From Terriglobales bacterium (GTDB lineage Bacteria > Acidobacteriota > Terriglobia > Bryobacterales > Bryobacteraceae): a stretch of 64,000 bases of DNA. The position numbers and the translations under genes are program-made. Positions 25,113 through 33,173 of this stretch are shown piece after piece (position 1 is the first letter of the stretch; every line of letters begins with the position of its first letter). Location of the stretch: contig JAIXQP010000050.1 in assembly GCA_027485675.1 (NCBI GenBank), positions 186,001 through 250,000 of the forward strand. Reading direction: 5' to 3'. Under the pieces are notes generated by a model. That model did no database searches. It was not told where the DNA came from and saw only the letters and a program-made list of their open reading frames with translations.

Positions 25113-25892
25113 ATGTCGAAAAAACCATTGACGGAAGAACAAAAGCAACGGCGCGCCGAAACCGCGCGCCGCAACGGAGCCAAAAGCCGGGGACCCATTA
25201 CCCCGGAAGGCAAATACCGCAGCTCCATGAACGCCATCGCGACCGGCGAACACGTCGAACTGCACAAAGAAAATCTGCCGCCGTTCTATTTCCTGCTGTC
25301 CACCGATGATCGGGCCGACTATCTTCGGTCCTTCCAAAGCATGTTGCGCCAATTCCAACCCAATTCGGAGTTCGAACTCAGCTTGATCCGGCGCATGGCC
25401 ATCGCCCTGTTCCAGCACGACCGGCTCACCACGTTGGGAACTGAAGTCATGCAACGCGAAATCGACAAAGTCTTCCGCAAGTTTCCGTCCTTGGGCCTGT
25501 CCGAGCATTTCTTCCACGGTCACAAACAGGCCGTCGTCGAAAAGGAGCTCCAGCAGTTCGTCGCCCGCGGCCAGAAGCAGCATCTGTCGGCCTTCAAAAG
25601 TTTCCACAAGACGCTGCTGCTCGTCCAGAAGCATTCGCCGATGCAGCCGCCGGAGCCGGTCGATATCACCGCCGATGTCCGCCAGATTCGGGAAGACGAT
25701 CCGGCTCCGGAGGTCGTCGAAGAGATCCTCGCCCTGGCCGACCGGGCCAAAATCGAACCCAGCTTTCCATTGCCCGAATATGTCCTTACCGTATTGGCAA
25801 ATAAGAACTTAATGGCTCGCATCGCTCCGGATTACGACCCCGGAGATTTGCTCAAACGTCGCGGCGTCACTCCATTTCCCAAGGCGGCCTAA
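25113..25892 (+). CDS. Hypothetical protein paired with a terminase-like gene
   Basis: A 259-residue protein starting at the ATG at 25113 behind GGAGTTAGGA. The first 40 residues are basic, with TARRNGAKSRGPITPEGKY, a motif shared by a group of uncharacterised acidobacterial proteins. The rest is helical. The terminase-like gene starts 3 bp after its stop, so the two are co-translated. By position it could play the small-terminase or DNA-recognition part, but no known small-terminase fold is visible. Confidence 0.65.
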   Translation: MSKKPLTEEQKQRRAETARRNGAKSRGPITPEGKYRSSMNAIATGEHVELHKENLPPFYFLLSTDDRADYLRSFQSMLRQFQPNSEFELSLIRRMAIALFQHDRLTTLGTEVMQREIDKVFRKFPSLGLSEHFFHGHKQAVVEKELQQFVARGQKQHLSAFKSFHKTLLLVQKHSPMQPPEPVDITADVRQIREDDPAPEVVEEILALADRAKIEPSFPLPEYVLTVLANKNLMARIAPDYDPGDLLKRRGVTPFPKAA

Positions 25893-25895
25893 CCC

Positions 25896-27329
25896 ATGCG
25901 TTTCACCAGATTCCCCTACGAAGCGTATCCGCGACTGCCGTTTACCGCGGAACTCGCCGAGAGCCTTCCTGGTTTCGTCGCGCCGCCCGACGATCCCGTG
26001 GCCTGGGTCCAAAGCGCCTTCAACTTCATGCCGGACGCAAAGCAGGCCAGTATTCTCCGGAGCAACGCGCTACGGCTCATTCTGCTCACCGCCCGGCAAG
26101 TCGGCAAAAGCACCATCGCGGCGCTGCGGGCTCTCTTTCTCGCCTTGCGCTATCGCAACAGCCTCATTCTGATGATCAGTCCGGTCGGCTCGCAAGCGGG
26201 CGAAATCCTCGCGAAAGCCGCTCAATTCGCTCTGGAACTCGGCATCCGCATCCGGGGCGATGGCATTAACGAGCAGTCCTTGCTCCTGCCCAATGGATCC
26301 CGTCTCGTAGCTCGGCCCGCGGTGCCGGTTTCGCTGCGCGGGTACTCGAAAGCCCGGCTCATCATCGTCGATGAAGCCGCCTACGTGAAACACGACTCGT
26401 ATCGAGCGCTCTCGCCGATTCTTGCCGTCAGCGGCGGGGCGCTTTGGGTGGTCTCGACGCCGGCCGGACCCGTCGGACACTTCGCCGATCTCTGGCACGA
26501 CCGCGACAACGGCTGGGAACGGCACTCCATCACCGCTGCCGAATGTCCGCGGCTCTCCGCGGAGTTCCTCGAACAGGAACGCCGAACCTTCGGCGATCTC
26601 TATGTCGCCCAGGAGTACAACTGCCAGTTCGTCGCCGCCGGCCTGCAACTGTTGACCCGCTCGCAAATCAAGGAAGCCACCGTCGAAACGCTGCCCGAGA
26701 TCCACTTTCGCCTGCGCGAAAAGACCCGGATCTATCTCGGCCTCGACATCGGCAAGCGGCAGGACCATACGGCCATCGTTGTTCTGGAAGTGCGCTGGGC
26801 CTACCAGCCGAAAAACAACATCACCCAGAATATTCCCGAGCATCCCACGCTGGTTCTGCGCTACGCCACCCGGCTGGCGCTCGATACCGAGACCACGCGA
26901 ATTCCCCAGTTGGTCCGCGAAACGCTCCAGCGGTTTGCCCCGCGGCATGGCGAACCATCCCGGATCGACAAACTGCTCATCGACGCCACCGGCATCGGTC
27001 ACACGGTCGTCGAACTGATCCGCCAGAGTCAGACCAGAGCCCACATTCAGCCCGTCACGCTCACCAGCGGCCACGTCGAACGGCACCTGAAGGACGGATA
27101 CCTCAGTCTGCCGCGGCCGGACATGCTCAACAGTTTGAAGATGGTCTTCGAGCTGGGCAACATCAAAATGGAACCCAGCACCTCGGGTTTTGTCGATATG
27201 GAAAGGGAGCTGATTCAGTTCCAGCCCAGCGGCGATCAGCAGGAGCACGACGACCTGGTGATGGCCCTGGCCATGGCCGTCTGGCAAGCGGCCAAGGACT
27301 ATCCGGAGCTGCTGCTTCCTAGTCAGTAA
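25896..27329 (+). CDS. Phage terminase large subunit-like protein
   Basis: A 477-residue ATPase-nuclease. Walker A is TARQVGKS (residues 65-72), Walker B LIIVDEAA (about 155-162), and a motif III VVSTPAG follows. The C-terminal half is an RNase H-like nuclease with acidic positions in LGLDIGKRQDHTA (Asp284), LLIDATGIG and HDDLVMALAMA. These are the parts of a DNA-packaging motor. No capsid, portal or tail genes surround it, so it is either a prophage relic or a domesticated terminase-like protein, which acidobacterial genomes seem to carry singly. Confidence 0.82.
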   Translation: MRFTRFPYEAYPRLPFTAELAESLPGFVAPPDDPVAWVQSAFNFMPDAKQASILRSNALRLILLTARQVGKSTIAALRALFLALRYRNSLILMISPVGSQAGEILAKAAQFALELGIRIRGDGINEQSLLLPNGSRLVARPAVPVSLRGYSKARLIIVDEAAYVKHDSYRALSPILAVSGGALWVVSTPAGPVGHFADLWHDRDNGWERHSITAAECPRLSAEFLEQERRTFGDLYVAQEYNCQFVAAGLQLLTRSQIKEATVETLPEIHFRLREKTRIYLGLDIGKRQDHTAIVVLEVRWAYQPKNNITQNIPEHPTLVLRYATRLALDTETTRIPQLVRETLQRFAPRHGEPSRIDKLLIDATGIGHTVVELIRQSQTRAHIQPVTLTSGHVERHLKDGYLSLPRPDMLNSLKMVFELGNIKMEPSTSGFVDMERELIQFQPSGDQQEHDDLVMALAMAVWQAAKDYPELLLPSQ

Positions 27330-27633
27330 GCCCGGCAAAGGCCGAACGCAGCGTCCCGAGCGTCGCCCGGACGGACTGCAGATCGTCGTCCGGCGTCTCC
27401 ATCCGGTGCAGGCAGTACTCATACAGCCGCAGCAGATTCGTCGCCACCTCGCCGGCATCCGGGTTCACCATCGTCACCAGGGCGCAGACCGCCTGCTGCG
27501 CTTCCTCCAACTGGTGCGGCGCCGCGCCGGGCCGCAGCCGCAGCAGCGCCGCGTCGCACAGCTCGACGGCAATCTCCGCGCTTGTCGCGGTCTCGAGCGG
27601 AGTCCGGTAAGCGTTCAGGTAAGAGGTAGCCAT
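27319..27633 (-). CDS. FliS-like flagellar chaperone
   Basis: A 104-residue helical protein beginning ATSYLNAYRTPLETATSAEI with VELCDAALLRLRPG and NLLRLYEYCLHRM, the four-helix layout of FliS, the export chaperone of flagellin. I chose the ATG at 27633 rather than the longer frame because it begins in the family pattern. Its stop overlaps the convergent terminase gene by 11 bases. It is followed upstream, 4 bp away, by another short gene on the same strand. No other flagellar genes are in the window. Confidence 0.6.
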   Translation of the reverse strand: MATSYLNAYRTPLETATSAEIAVELCDAALLRLRPGAAPHQLEEAQQAVCALVTMVNPDAGEVATNLLRLYEYCLHRMETPDDDLQSVRATLGTLRSAFAGLTD

Positions 27634-27637
27634 CGGT

Positions 27638-27976
27638 CTATCCTCGGAGCATCGATGCCACCAGAGCCGCCGTCTGGTTGCCATTGCTGATCACGCTGCT
27701 TTCGATCTTGGCCTGGGCCAGGCGCGCCGCCTCCGCGGCCACATTCGGGTCCCGAATCGGAGAAAGGGCGCGCAGCGAAAGCAAAGCCGCCTGGATCTGG
27801 CCCTGGTTGGAGGCCAAAGCCGCAGGGTCGCTTGCCGCGATACTCACCGAGTCCAGCGCCAGCCCCCGAACCTGCGCTACGAGCGGTTCAATCGGGGCCG
27901 GCGGGTTCGTGTTGTCGAACGCCTGGCTCGACCGGGCAATGGAGGATTGCAGGCCGGGTACAACAGAGAGTGACAT
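27638..27976 (-). CDS. Small hypothetical protein next to FliS-like gene
   Basis: A 112-residue protein starting at the ATG at 27976 with GAGGAAG upstream. It is alanine/serine-rich and lacks charged clusters: LSVVPGLQSSIARSSQAF at the start, ARLAQAKIESSVISNGNQTA at the end. The composition and partner gene suggest a motility-related protein, but I recognise no specific family. Probably co-transcribed with the FliS-like gene. Confidence 0.5.
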   Translation of the reverse strand: MSLSVVPGLQSSIARSSQAFDNTNPPAPIEPLVAQVRGLALDSVSIAASDPAALASNQGQIQAALLSLRALSPIRDPNVAAEAARLAQAKIESSVISNGNQTAALVASMLRG

Positions 27977-28050
27977 GGGACTTCCTCGCTTCGGAGATTT
28001 CCTGTGGTACTTATTGGCTACGGCCGCCGAATCTTTAGCGGAATTTTCTG

Positions 28051-29094
28051 ATGATCCTCCTTCTCTTTTTCCTAGCGCCAATCTTTACCGTCGACGTTCC
28101 CTCCCCAACGGCCGATAAACCGCAGTCGAAGGTCTGGTTTGCGCACGGCAGTTGGTGGACTTGGCTGCCGGTTAAGGAGGGTAGCAGCGTGTGGCGCCGC
28201 GAAGCTGCGGGCCAGTGGGCGCGCCAGACGGCCTTGGACGCCCCGCTGCGCGGCCTGCCGGGCCAGGCCGACGTCTGGGCCGATGAGCGGGAGGCCTGCG
28301 CGGTCCTCGTCGCCGAACGGCGGCTGGCGTTTGCCTGCTTGGCCTGGCGCGGCGCCGGCTACGAATTGGCCCGGGCGCCCGTCCCGATCGAGGTGGAGGG
28401 GAAACTCGAAACGGCCACCCTGGCCCGGGACGGCCGGGGCGAGTGGTGGATCGCCTACGGCCTCGAGCGGGAGATGTGGGTCCGACGATCGGGGGACGCT
28501 TGGAAACAGGCGCAGCGGATCAGCGCCGCCCCGGCGGCCGCCGACGATATCTGTGCCGTCGTCGCGGTCAGCGGAGGGATCGGAGTGCTCTGGTCCGACC
28601 AAGCTGCCGACACGGTCTGGTTCCGCTGGCGCCCGGATGGCGCCGAGGGTTGGGGAGCCATCGAGGCGATTGAGCGGGGCGGGAAGAACGCCGACGACCA
28701 TATCCGCATCTCGGTCTCGGCGGACGGGCGTCTCCTGGTAGCGATGAAGAACTCAGTCGACCGGCTCGGCGCCCCCCAACTGGTCTTGCGGGAGCGAGCA
28801 AGGGATGGCAAATGGACCAGCCGGCCCTACGCCCCGCGCACGGAGAGCGGAGAGCCCAGCCGCCCGGCCGTTCTCCTGGGAGGGGAGCCGGAGCGAATGT
28901 TCCTCCTCCATAGCCGGTACGCAAAAGGGGGAAGCGAGATCGTCCGTTGGGCGGATGGCCGCGAAGAAGTGCTCATCCCGGGCAATCGAGTGAATGACGT
29001 GACCGGACCGAAGGCCCGCTTCCCCAACGGCCAGCCGTGGATCGTCCTGGCGTCCGATCGCGAAGGCAACGTCTACGAAGCCCGCCTGAACTAG
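28051..29094 (+). CDS. Secreted protein with probable beta-propeller fold
   Basis: A 347-residue protein. The signal peptide is ILLLFFLAPIFTVDV. The rest shows repeated short strands ending in tryptophan-rich blades, such as GEWWIAYGLEREMWVRRSG, IGVLWSDQAADTVWFRW and PWIVLASDREGNVYEARL, typical of sialidase- or exo-alpha-type propellers. No catalytic motif of a named enzyme was seen. It stands divergent from the FliS-like pair with 74 bp between starts. Confidence 0.6.
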   Translation: MILLLFFLAPIFTVDVPSPTADKPQSKVWFAHGSWWTWLPVKEGSSVWRREAAGQWARQTALDAPLRGLPGQADVWADEREACAVLVAERRLAFACLAWRGAGYELARAPVPIEVEGKLETATLARDGRGEWWIAYGLEREMWVRRSGDAWKQAQRISAAPAAADDICAVVAVSGGIGVLWSDQAADTVWFRWRPDGAEGWGAIEAIERGGKNADDHIRISVSADGRLLVAMKNSVDRLGAPQLVLRERARDGKWTSRPYAPRTESGEPSRPAVLLGGEPERMFLLHSRYAKGGSEIVRWADGREEVLIPGNRVNDVTGPKARFPNGQPWIVLASDREGNVYEARLN

Positions 29095-29224
29095 CGGGGA
29101 ATCCGAGGCCCCATCGCCGCGAGCTCCAGGGTCTCCGCCTCTGGCGCCAGCTCGCCGGCCACACCAAAGGGCTCATCCCCGGTAAGCGGATCGACGACAG
29201 AACTGGCTCGAATACTCTTCGGAA
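29095..29224 (-). pseudogene. Remnant of a gene 3' end resembling the YkgJ-family C-terminus
   Basis: On the minus strand the frame reads DPLTGDEPFGVAGEL, then TLELAAMGPRIPR and TAG. The last residues repeat the tail of the next gene (ELDAMGPRIPLAERVR), and the DNA GAATCCGAGGCCCCATCG occurs at both places about 150 bp apart. It is a detached C-terminal piece with no start. Confidence 0.6.
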
Positions 29225-29698
29225 CTAGCGGACTCGCTCCGCCAGCGGAATCCGAGGCCCCATCGCGTCGAGCTCCTCGTCCACCACCACCTGATTGCCC
29301 CAAACCACCTGGTCCAACTCGCCCGCCGCCGCCCGCCGTTCGATCCGGGAGCAATAGAGCCCTTTGTCGCGCTCAACGTAAAAGCCATACGTGCGGCAGG
29401 CGACGGGTCGCGCCTCGTACACCAGGCAATGGTCCCGCTCCGGATCGAGCCACGGGCAGGTATACGGCCCCTGACTCCGCGCCAGTTGCTCGCGAATGCG
29501 CTGCCTCACCGTCCCCTGTTGGCTCACCGGCACAGCAGCCTCTAACCGTCCCCACTCGGCCGCTGTCAGCGCCGGCAGGTGCGCGAGAGACCGGCAACAA
29601 TCGGCGCATCCCGCCCGGCACGGCCAGTCCTGAACCGCCGCGACCGTCGCCTCGCACCGGCCCGCCACCTTGGCGTCAATTACGACCAATCCGGACAT
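29225..29698 (-). CDS. YkgJ-family cysteine cluster protein
   Basis: A 157-residue protein. It has the CxxxCxxCC cluster (WPCRAGCADCC) near the N-terminus, then YTCPWLDPERDHCLVYEARP and VACRTYGFY, the remaining conserved cysteines of the family, which is thought to bind a metal or Fe-S cluster. Function is unknown in the family. The stop of the upstream thioredoxin gene is 3 bp away, so it belongs to the same minus-strand series of small genes. Confidence 0.85.
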   Translation of the reverse strand: MSGLVVIDAKVAGRCEATVAAVQDWPCRAGCADCCRSLAHLPALTAAEWGRLEAAVPVSQQGTVRQRIREQLARSQGPYTCPWLDPERDHCLVYEARPVACRTYGFYVERDKGLYCSRIERRAAAGELDQVVWGNQVVVDEELDAMGPRIPLAERVR

Positions 29699-29700
29699 GC

Positions 29701-30171
29701 CTAGAGCAGCTTGGTCACCGCGGCTTCAATGTCGGCAATGGCTGTCTCGCCCTTCCACATTTTGACCTTCTTGCCCGTCTTGTCGTAGAGCACCAGCGCC
29801 GGAAGTTCGCCGCCCCACTTTGGATCAATCTGGCGGATAAAGGCGTCGTCGTCCTTGGCCGCCTTAATGTACGTTGTGCCCGTGATACCCGCGTCCTTCA
29901 GAAACGTGCGGGCCGCCGCCTCATTCTCCAGTTCATCCGAGGAGACCGTGATCACCTTGAATCCCTTCGCCTTTAGCTTGCCTTCGAGCTTGGCCACCAG
30001 CGGCATCTCCTTGCGGCAAGGGGTGCACCAGGTCGCCCAAAAGTCCACCAGGACCACCTTGCCCTTCTGCTCGGCAATGAGTTTCGGGTAGCCCGTCTCG
30101 TTGAGTTTGACGAGGGGCGCGTCAGCCGCGAAAAGGGAGGCGGCCAGTAGAGGGAGCAGCAACAGTCTCAT
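29701..30171 (-). CDS. TlpA-type periplasmic thioredoxin
   Basis: A 156-residue protein with signal peptide RLLLLPLLAASLFA and a thioredoxin fold with WATWCTPC (Cys49, Cys52). The TlpA insertion and cis-proline (ELPALVLYD) are present. It reduces or isomerises disulfides outside the cytoplasmic membrane; the partner is unknown. Its ATG overlaps the stop of the upstream redoxin gene by 4 bases. Confidence 0.9.
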   Translation of the reverse strand: MRLLLLPLLAASLFAADAPLVKLNETGYPKLIAEQKGKVVLVDFWATWCTPCRKEMPLVAKLEGKLKAKGFKVITVSSDELENEAAARTFLKDAGITGTTYIKAAKDDDAFIRQIDPKWGGELPALVLYDKTGKKVKMWKGETAIADIEAAVTKLL

Positions 30172-30656
30172 GATTTAGTCCTAATCCGTTTGATCGAACA
30201 GCCAAACGCCCGCAGCCCTTCCACCGGCACCGGCTGCTTGCTGAGAACCGCGTCGATCGCCTGGCGGAGGGCATCCACCTTCACGCGCGCGGGATTCCTG
30301 GCGTCGTCGATCGCGCCTTGATACCGCACGGTTCCCGCCGCATCGAGCAGAACCGCCTCGGGAGTCATGCGGGCGTTGTACCGGTCGGCCATCGCATTGT
30401 TCCCGTCCTTTCGCAGCGGAACGGGGAACTCCACATCCCGGGAATAGGCGCGGCACTCCTCCTCGCTTTCGTTCGCGTTCGGATTCAAAAGCACGAACCG
30501 GACCGGCTTCCCCGCATAGCGGGCGAACAGGGCTTGAATGCGGTCGCTATAGGCGTTCGAAATGGGGCAGATGGTGGAGAGGAACAAAACCACCGTCACC
30601 TCCCCGTCCGGCGCGGCGGCGCCCAGAAGGGCGCTGCAAAACGCCCGGCGGTTCAT
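30168..30656 (-). CDS. Redoxin/thioredoxin-like exported protein
   Basis: A 162-residue protein with a short N-terminal export signal (RRAFCSALLGAAA) and a redoxin fold. The active site reads STICPISNAYSDRI: a single cysteine, CPIS, instead of CxxC, as in a group of redoxin proteins found in Acidobacteriota and Planctomycetes. The tail ends RAFGCSIKR, a second conserved cysteine of this group. It overlaps the next and previous genes by 4 bases each, so the three redox genes are one unit. Confidence 0.75.
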   Translation of the reverse strand: MNRRAFCSALLGAAAPDGEVTVVLFLSTICPISNAYSDRIQALFARYAGKPVRFVLLNPNANESEEECRAYSRDVEFPVPLRKDGNNAMADRYNARMTPEAVLLDAAGTVRYQGAIDDARNPARVKVDALRQAIDAVLSKQPVPVEGLRAFGCSIKRIRTKS

Positions 30657-31078
30657 TTCTTCGGCTCAACCCGCAGATTGACGATCACGCGCTTGCGGTC
30701 GTCGAACGTGCTCACCGTGCGTACGGCGCTCTCCATACCCTTGAACGTCGCCTTCAGCTCGTAATCCACCCCGGTGCTGATTCCGGTGAAGGTGAAGATC
30801 CCGTCGGCCTTGGTAATGAAGCTGCGCACCTGCATCGTCTTGGTGTTTTTGATCTGCACCACGGCGCCCTCAGCCACATTCTCATCCGGCGTCTTCACCG
30901 AGCCTTGCACCGCGCGGGTGTTGGCGTCTTCCTTGTCCTGCTTCTTGTTGCCGCTGCCCGGCAGCCAGTTGCCGTACGTTCCGCCCGGCTGCTGCCCGCC
31001 TTGCTGCGCAACGGCGGCCGTGAACAAGCCCAGGGTCATGCCAATGGCCAACACGCGAAGCAGGGTAAGAGATTTCAT
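30653..31078 (-). CDS. Secreted carboxypeptidase-regulatory-like domain protein
   Basis: A 141-residue protein with a signal peptide (about 1-25) and a single beta-sandwich domain: VQGSVKTPDENVAEGAVV, then GIFTFTGISTGVDYELKA. This is the CarboxypepD_reg-like fold, also found at the N-terminus of the Oar receptors of this window. A glycine/glutamine linker precedes it. Probably a surface or periplasmic binding module. Its stop overlaps the redoxin start. Confidence 0.75.
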   Translation of the reverse strand: MKSLTLLRVLAIGMTLGLFTAAVAQQGGQQPGGTYGNWLPGSGNKKQDKEDANTRAVQGSVKTPDENVAEGAVVQIKNTKTMQVRSFITKADGIFTFTGISTGVDYELKATFKGMESAVRTVSTFDDRKRVIVNLRVEPKK

Positions 31079-31093
31079 AAGCCTAAGATGATT

Positions 31094-31459
31094 CTACTTG
31101 GTTTCCGGTTTCAGTTCGAAAAAGACATCCATCCGCACCCCCGGCGCCGCCGTTGTCTCTTTCTCTTGCGAGACGAATCCTTTCGCCACCGCCATCACTT
31201 TGAACTTCGTCTCCGTCGGCGGCAACCGAAACGCATACTCGCCGTGCCGGTCGGTCATCACCTTCTGTGGCTTCATGCGTTTGCCCTTCGCGGGAGCTTC
31301 GACGGCCTCGAGTGTCACCACGGCGCCGGGAAGGGCGAAGCCGGGCTCTCGAAAAACGGTGCCGGCGATGACGGAGTACGCCGCTTTGTCTTGTGCCGGG
31401 AGCGATTGGGTCCCGGCACACAGAAGCAGGAGGAGAAGGTTACCAATCCTTCTCGTCAT
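31094..31459 (-). CDS. Second secreted carboxypeptidase-regulatory-like domain protein
   Basis: A 121-residue protein from the ATG at 31459: signal peptide IGNLLLLLLCAGTQSLPAQ, then domain pieces AGTVFREPGFALPGAVVTLE, and GEYAFRLPPTETKFKVMAV. The start lies inside the 3' end of the acidic LysW-like gene, overlapping it by 20 bases; further upstream codons are possible but would be read from the acidic repeat. Its sequence is related to the preceding gene's product but not close. Confidence 0.7.
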   Translation of the reverse strand: MTRRIGNLLLLLLCAGTQSLPAQDKAAYSVIAGTVFREPGFALPGAVVTLEAVEAPAKGKRMKPQKVMTDRHGEYAFRLPPTETKFKVMAVAKGFVSQEKETTAAPGVRMDVFFELKPETK

Positions 31460-31706
31460 CATCATCGTCGTCTTCCTCGAGTTCGTCCTCTTCGAACTCG
31501 TCGTCATCCTCCTCATCTTCTTCCTCGTCGTCGTCGAAGTCCTCGTCATCCTCGTCTTCGTCGTCGGCATCGGCCTCCAACTCCAGAGGATCGGTGCTCA
31601 GCACACGCAACGCGGCGCCGCACTCCTCACATTCAATGACGTCGCCCGCATCGAGCTCATCTTCATCCACATCGATCACGGCGTCACACTGGGGACAGTT
31701 CACCAT
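31440..31706 (-). CDS. LysW-like zinc-ribbon protein with a long acidic tail
   Basis: An 88-residue protein. The first 45 residues are a LysW-type zinc ribbon: CPQC (Cys4, Cys7), ECEEC (Cys26, Cys29) and VLSTDPLELE, matching the sequence before the tail in LysW amino-group carriers. LysW normally ends EDWGE; here a tail of about 40 almost purely acidic residues is added and the protein ends EKDW. The tail codons are almost all GAA/GAC/GAG/GAT. No lysine/arginine biosynthesis genes (LysX, LysZ) are nearby, so the usual carrier role is not supported by context. Confidence 0.75.
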   Translation of the reverse strand: MVNCPQCDAVIDVDEDELDAGDVIECEECGAALRVLSTDPLELEADADDEDEDDEDFDDDEEEDEEDDDEFEEDELEEDDDDDDEKDW

Positions 31707-31733
31707 GGCTATTCACGCTCCACCGTTACAGGT

Positions 31734-32111
31734 TTATACGAAACTATGCGTTTCGGTCAATTCCGGTTTGAGTTGTTTAGCGTACTCAGACATCTGCTCC
31801 GCGGTCAAGGTGACGAGCGGCTTTTCAAGATCGTCGCCCGATTCGATCATGTACTTCAGATGCAGCGCGGCGATGCGGCTGCACCACGGATCCGTGACGG
31901 GATGGCCAGTCTCGGCCGATGCCTGCAGGACAAACGGATGGGGCAGAGCGATGACTTTCTCTTCGCGCTGCCCCTCGGAAACAATCTCAAACTTCACATC
32001 CACCGTATCGGCATGACGAATGGAAATCGCGTTTTGAATCCAGCGGAATTCCACCTGAACCGGAGCGCCAAACAGATCGGGCGCGGTGAAGTGACGAAAG
32101 GGAACTGACAT
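31734..32111 (-). CDS. Hypothetical small protein
   Basis: A 125-residue cytoplasmic-looking protein with alternating strand pattern (PVQVEFRWIQNAISIRHAD, then VDVKFEIVSEGQREEKVIAL) and a helical end (EQMSEYAKQLKPEL). I do not recognise the family. It lies between folE and the acidic LysW-like gene on the same strand with gaps of 15 and 27 bp, so it is likely co-expressed with both. Confidence 0.6.
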   Translation of the reverse strand: MSVPFRHFTAPDLFGAPVQVEFRWIQNAISIRHADTVDVKFEIVSEGQREEKVIALPHPFVLQASAETGHPVTDPWCSRIAALHLKYMIESGDDLEKPLVTLTAEQMSEYAKQLKPELTETHSFV

Positions 32112-32126
32112 GCTCCTTTCAGTCTA

Positions 32127-32741
32127 CTAATCTCGCAGGGAGGAGTGACGGACTAACGACAAAAATTCGCTGCGCGTTTCCTTGTTGCGGAAATCCCCGA
32201 GCATCGAACTCGTCGCCGTCGCCGAATGCTGCTTCTCGACGCCGCGCATCATCATGCAGAAGTGACGCGCTTCGACAATGACACCTACACCGCGCGGTTG
32301 CAGCGTCTCCATGAGCGTGTTGGCAATCTCCTGCGTCATGCGTTCCTGCACCTGCAAGCGCCGGGCAAACACGTCAATGATCCGCGGGATCTTGCTGAGG
32401 CCAACCACCTTGCCGTTCGGAATGTAGGCGACGTGCGCCTTGCCGTAGAACGGAAGCATGTGATGCTCGCACATCGAGAAGAATTCGATGTCCTTCACCA
32501 CCACCATCTCGTCGTAATCAACGTCGAACAACGCGCCGTTAATTAATTTTTCGACGTCGGCCTGATAGCCGGAAGTGAGAAAGCGCATGGCCTTCTCATA
32601 GCGCTCGGGAGTCTTTAGCAGACCGTCGCGGGCGGGGTCTTCGCCCAAACCGGTCAAAATTTCTTTGGTATGGGCGGCGATGTCCACCTGCTGCGACACC
32701 GGCATGATTTTAACCACAGCTTTACGTTGTTTCATCGTCAA
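32127..32741 (-). CDS. folE: GTP cyclohydrolase I
   Basis: A 204-residue protein that converts GTP to dihydroneopterin triphosphate, the entry into folate, pterin and queuosine synthesis. Zinc-binding Cys91 and His94 ([10 protein letters not shown]) and the third ligand in HFCMMMRGV are present, together with [19 protein letters not shown] and [12 protein letters not shown]. The next gene upstream (a PTPS family member) stops immediately before its start, so folE and the two PTPS genes are one operon. Start may also be the second methionine. Confidence 0.97.
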   Translation of the reverse strand: MTMKQRKAVVKIMPVSQQVDIAAHTKEILTGLGEDPARDGLLKTPERYEKAMRFLTSGYQADVEKLINGALFDVDYDEMVVVKDIEFFSMCEHHMLPFYGKAHVAYIPNGKVVGLSKIPRIIDVFARRLQVQERMTQEIANTLMETLQPRGVGVIVEARHFCMMMRGVEKQHSATATSSMLGDFRNKETRSEFLSLVRHSSLRD

Positions 32742-33173
32742 TTACTGGATGAGGGTGAGTGCCACCGAGTTGCGTTTTGTTTCCTGAACTTTTACGTCGA
32801 CGAGTTGAGGAGCCTGGGAGCCTAACGCCGCTTCCCAGTTCGCCTGCAGATGATCCCGGATCGCAAAGGCCATGTTCTCGGTGGTGGAGGGGATCTGAGC
32901 AAACTCAGGCACATCAAAGTTCAGGTAGCGATGATCGTAGCGGTCAATGACTTCGCGCTGCACCAGCGCGTCGAGGTGCGGGACGGAGACGGCCAAGCCG
33001 GTTCGTTCGTCGATCGGTCCTCGAACCGTGATGGAAACCACGTAGTTGTGGCCGTGGCCGTAGGGATTATTGCACTTGCCGAAGAGGTTCTGATTCTCCT
33101 CGGCGCTGAGATGATCGAGATGCAATCGATGCGAGGCGACGAAGCGGTAGTTGCGCGTGAGACGTACGTTCAC
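32742..33173 (-). CDS. queD: 6-pyruvoyl/6-carboxy-tetrahydropterin synthase family protein, Cys form
   Basis: A 143-residue PTPS/QueD-type enzyme. The zinc histidines are His15 (SHRLH), His40 and His42 (YGHGHNY), and the catalytic-type cysteine is Cys34 in GKCNNPYGHGHNY. The sequence resembles eukaryote-like PTPS proteins (FGKCNNP) more than E. coli QueD, so the product could be 6-pyruvoyl-tetrahydropterin or 6-carboxy-tetrahydropterin. It follows directly from a second PTPS paralogue, overlapping by one base. Confidence 0.88.
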   Translation of the reverse strand: MNVRLTRNYRFVASHRLHLDHLSAEENQNLFGKCNNPYGHGHNYVVSITVRGPIDERTGLAVSVPHLDALVQREVIDRYDHRYLNFDVPEFAQIPSTTENMAFAIRDHLQANWEAALGSQAPQLVDVKVQETKRNSVALTLIQ

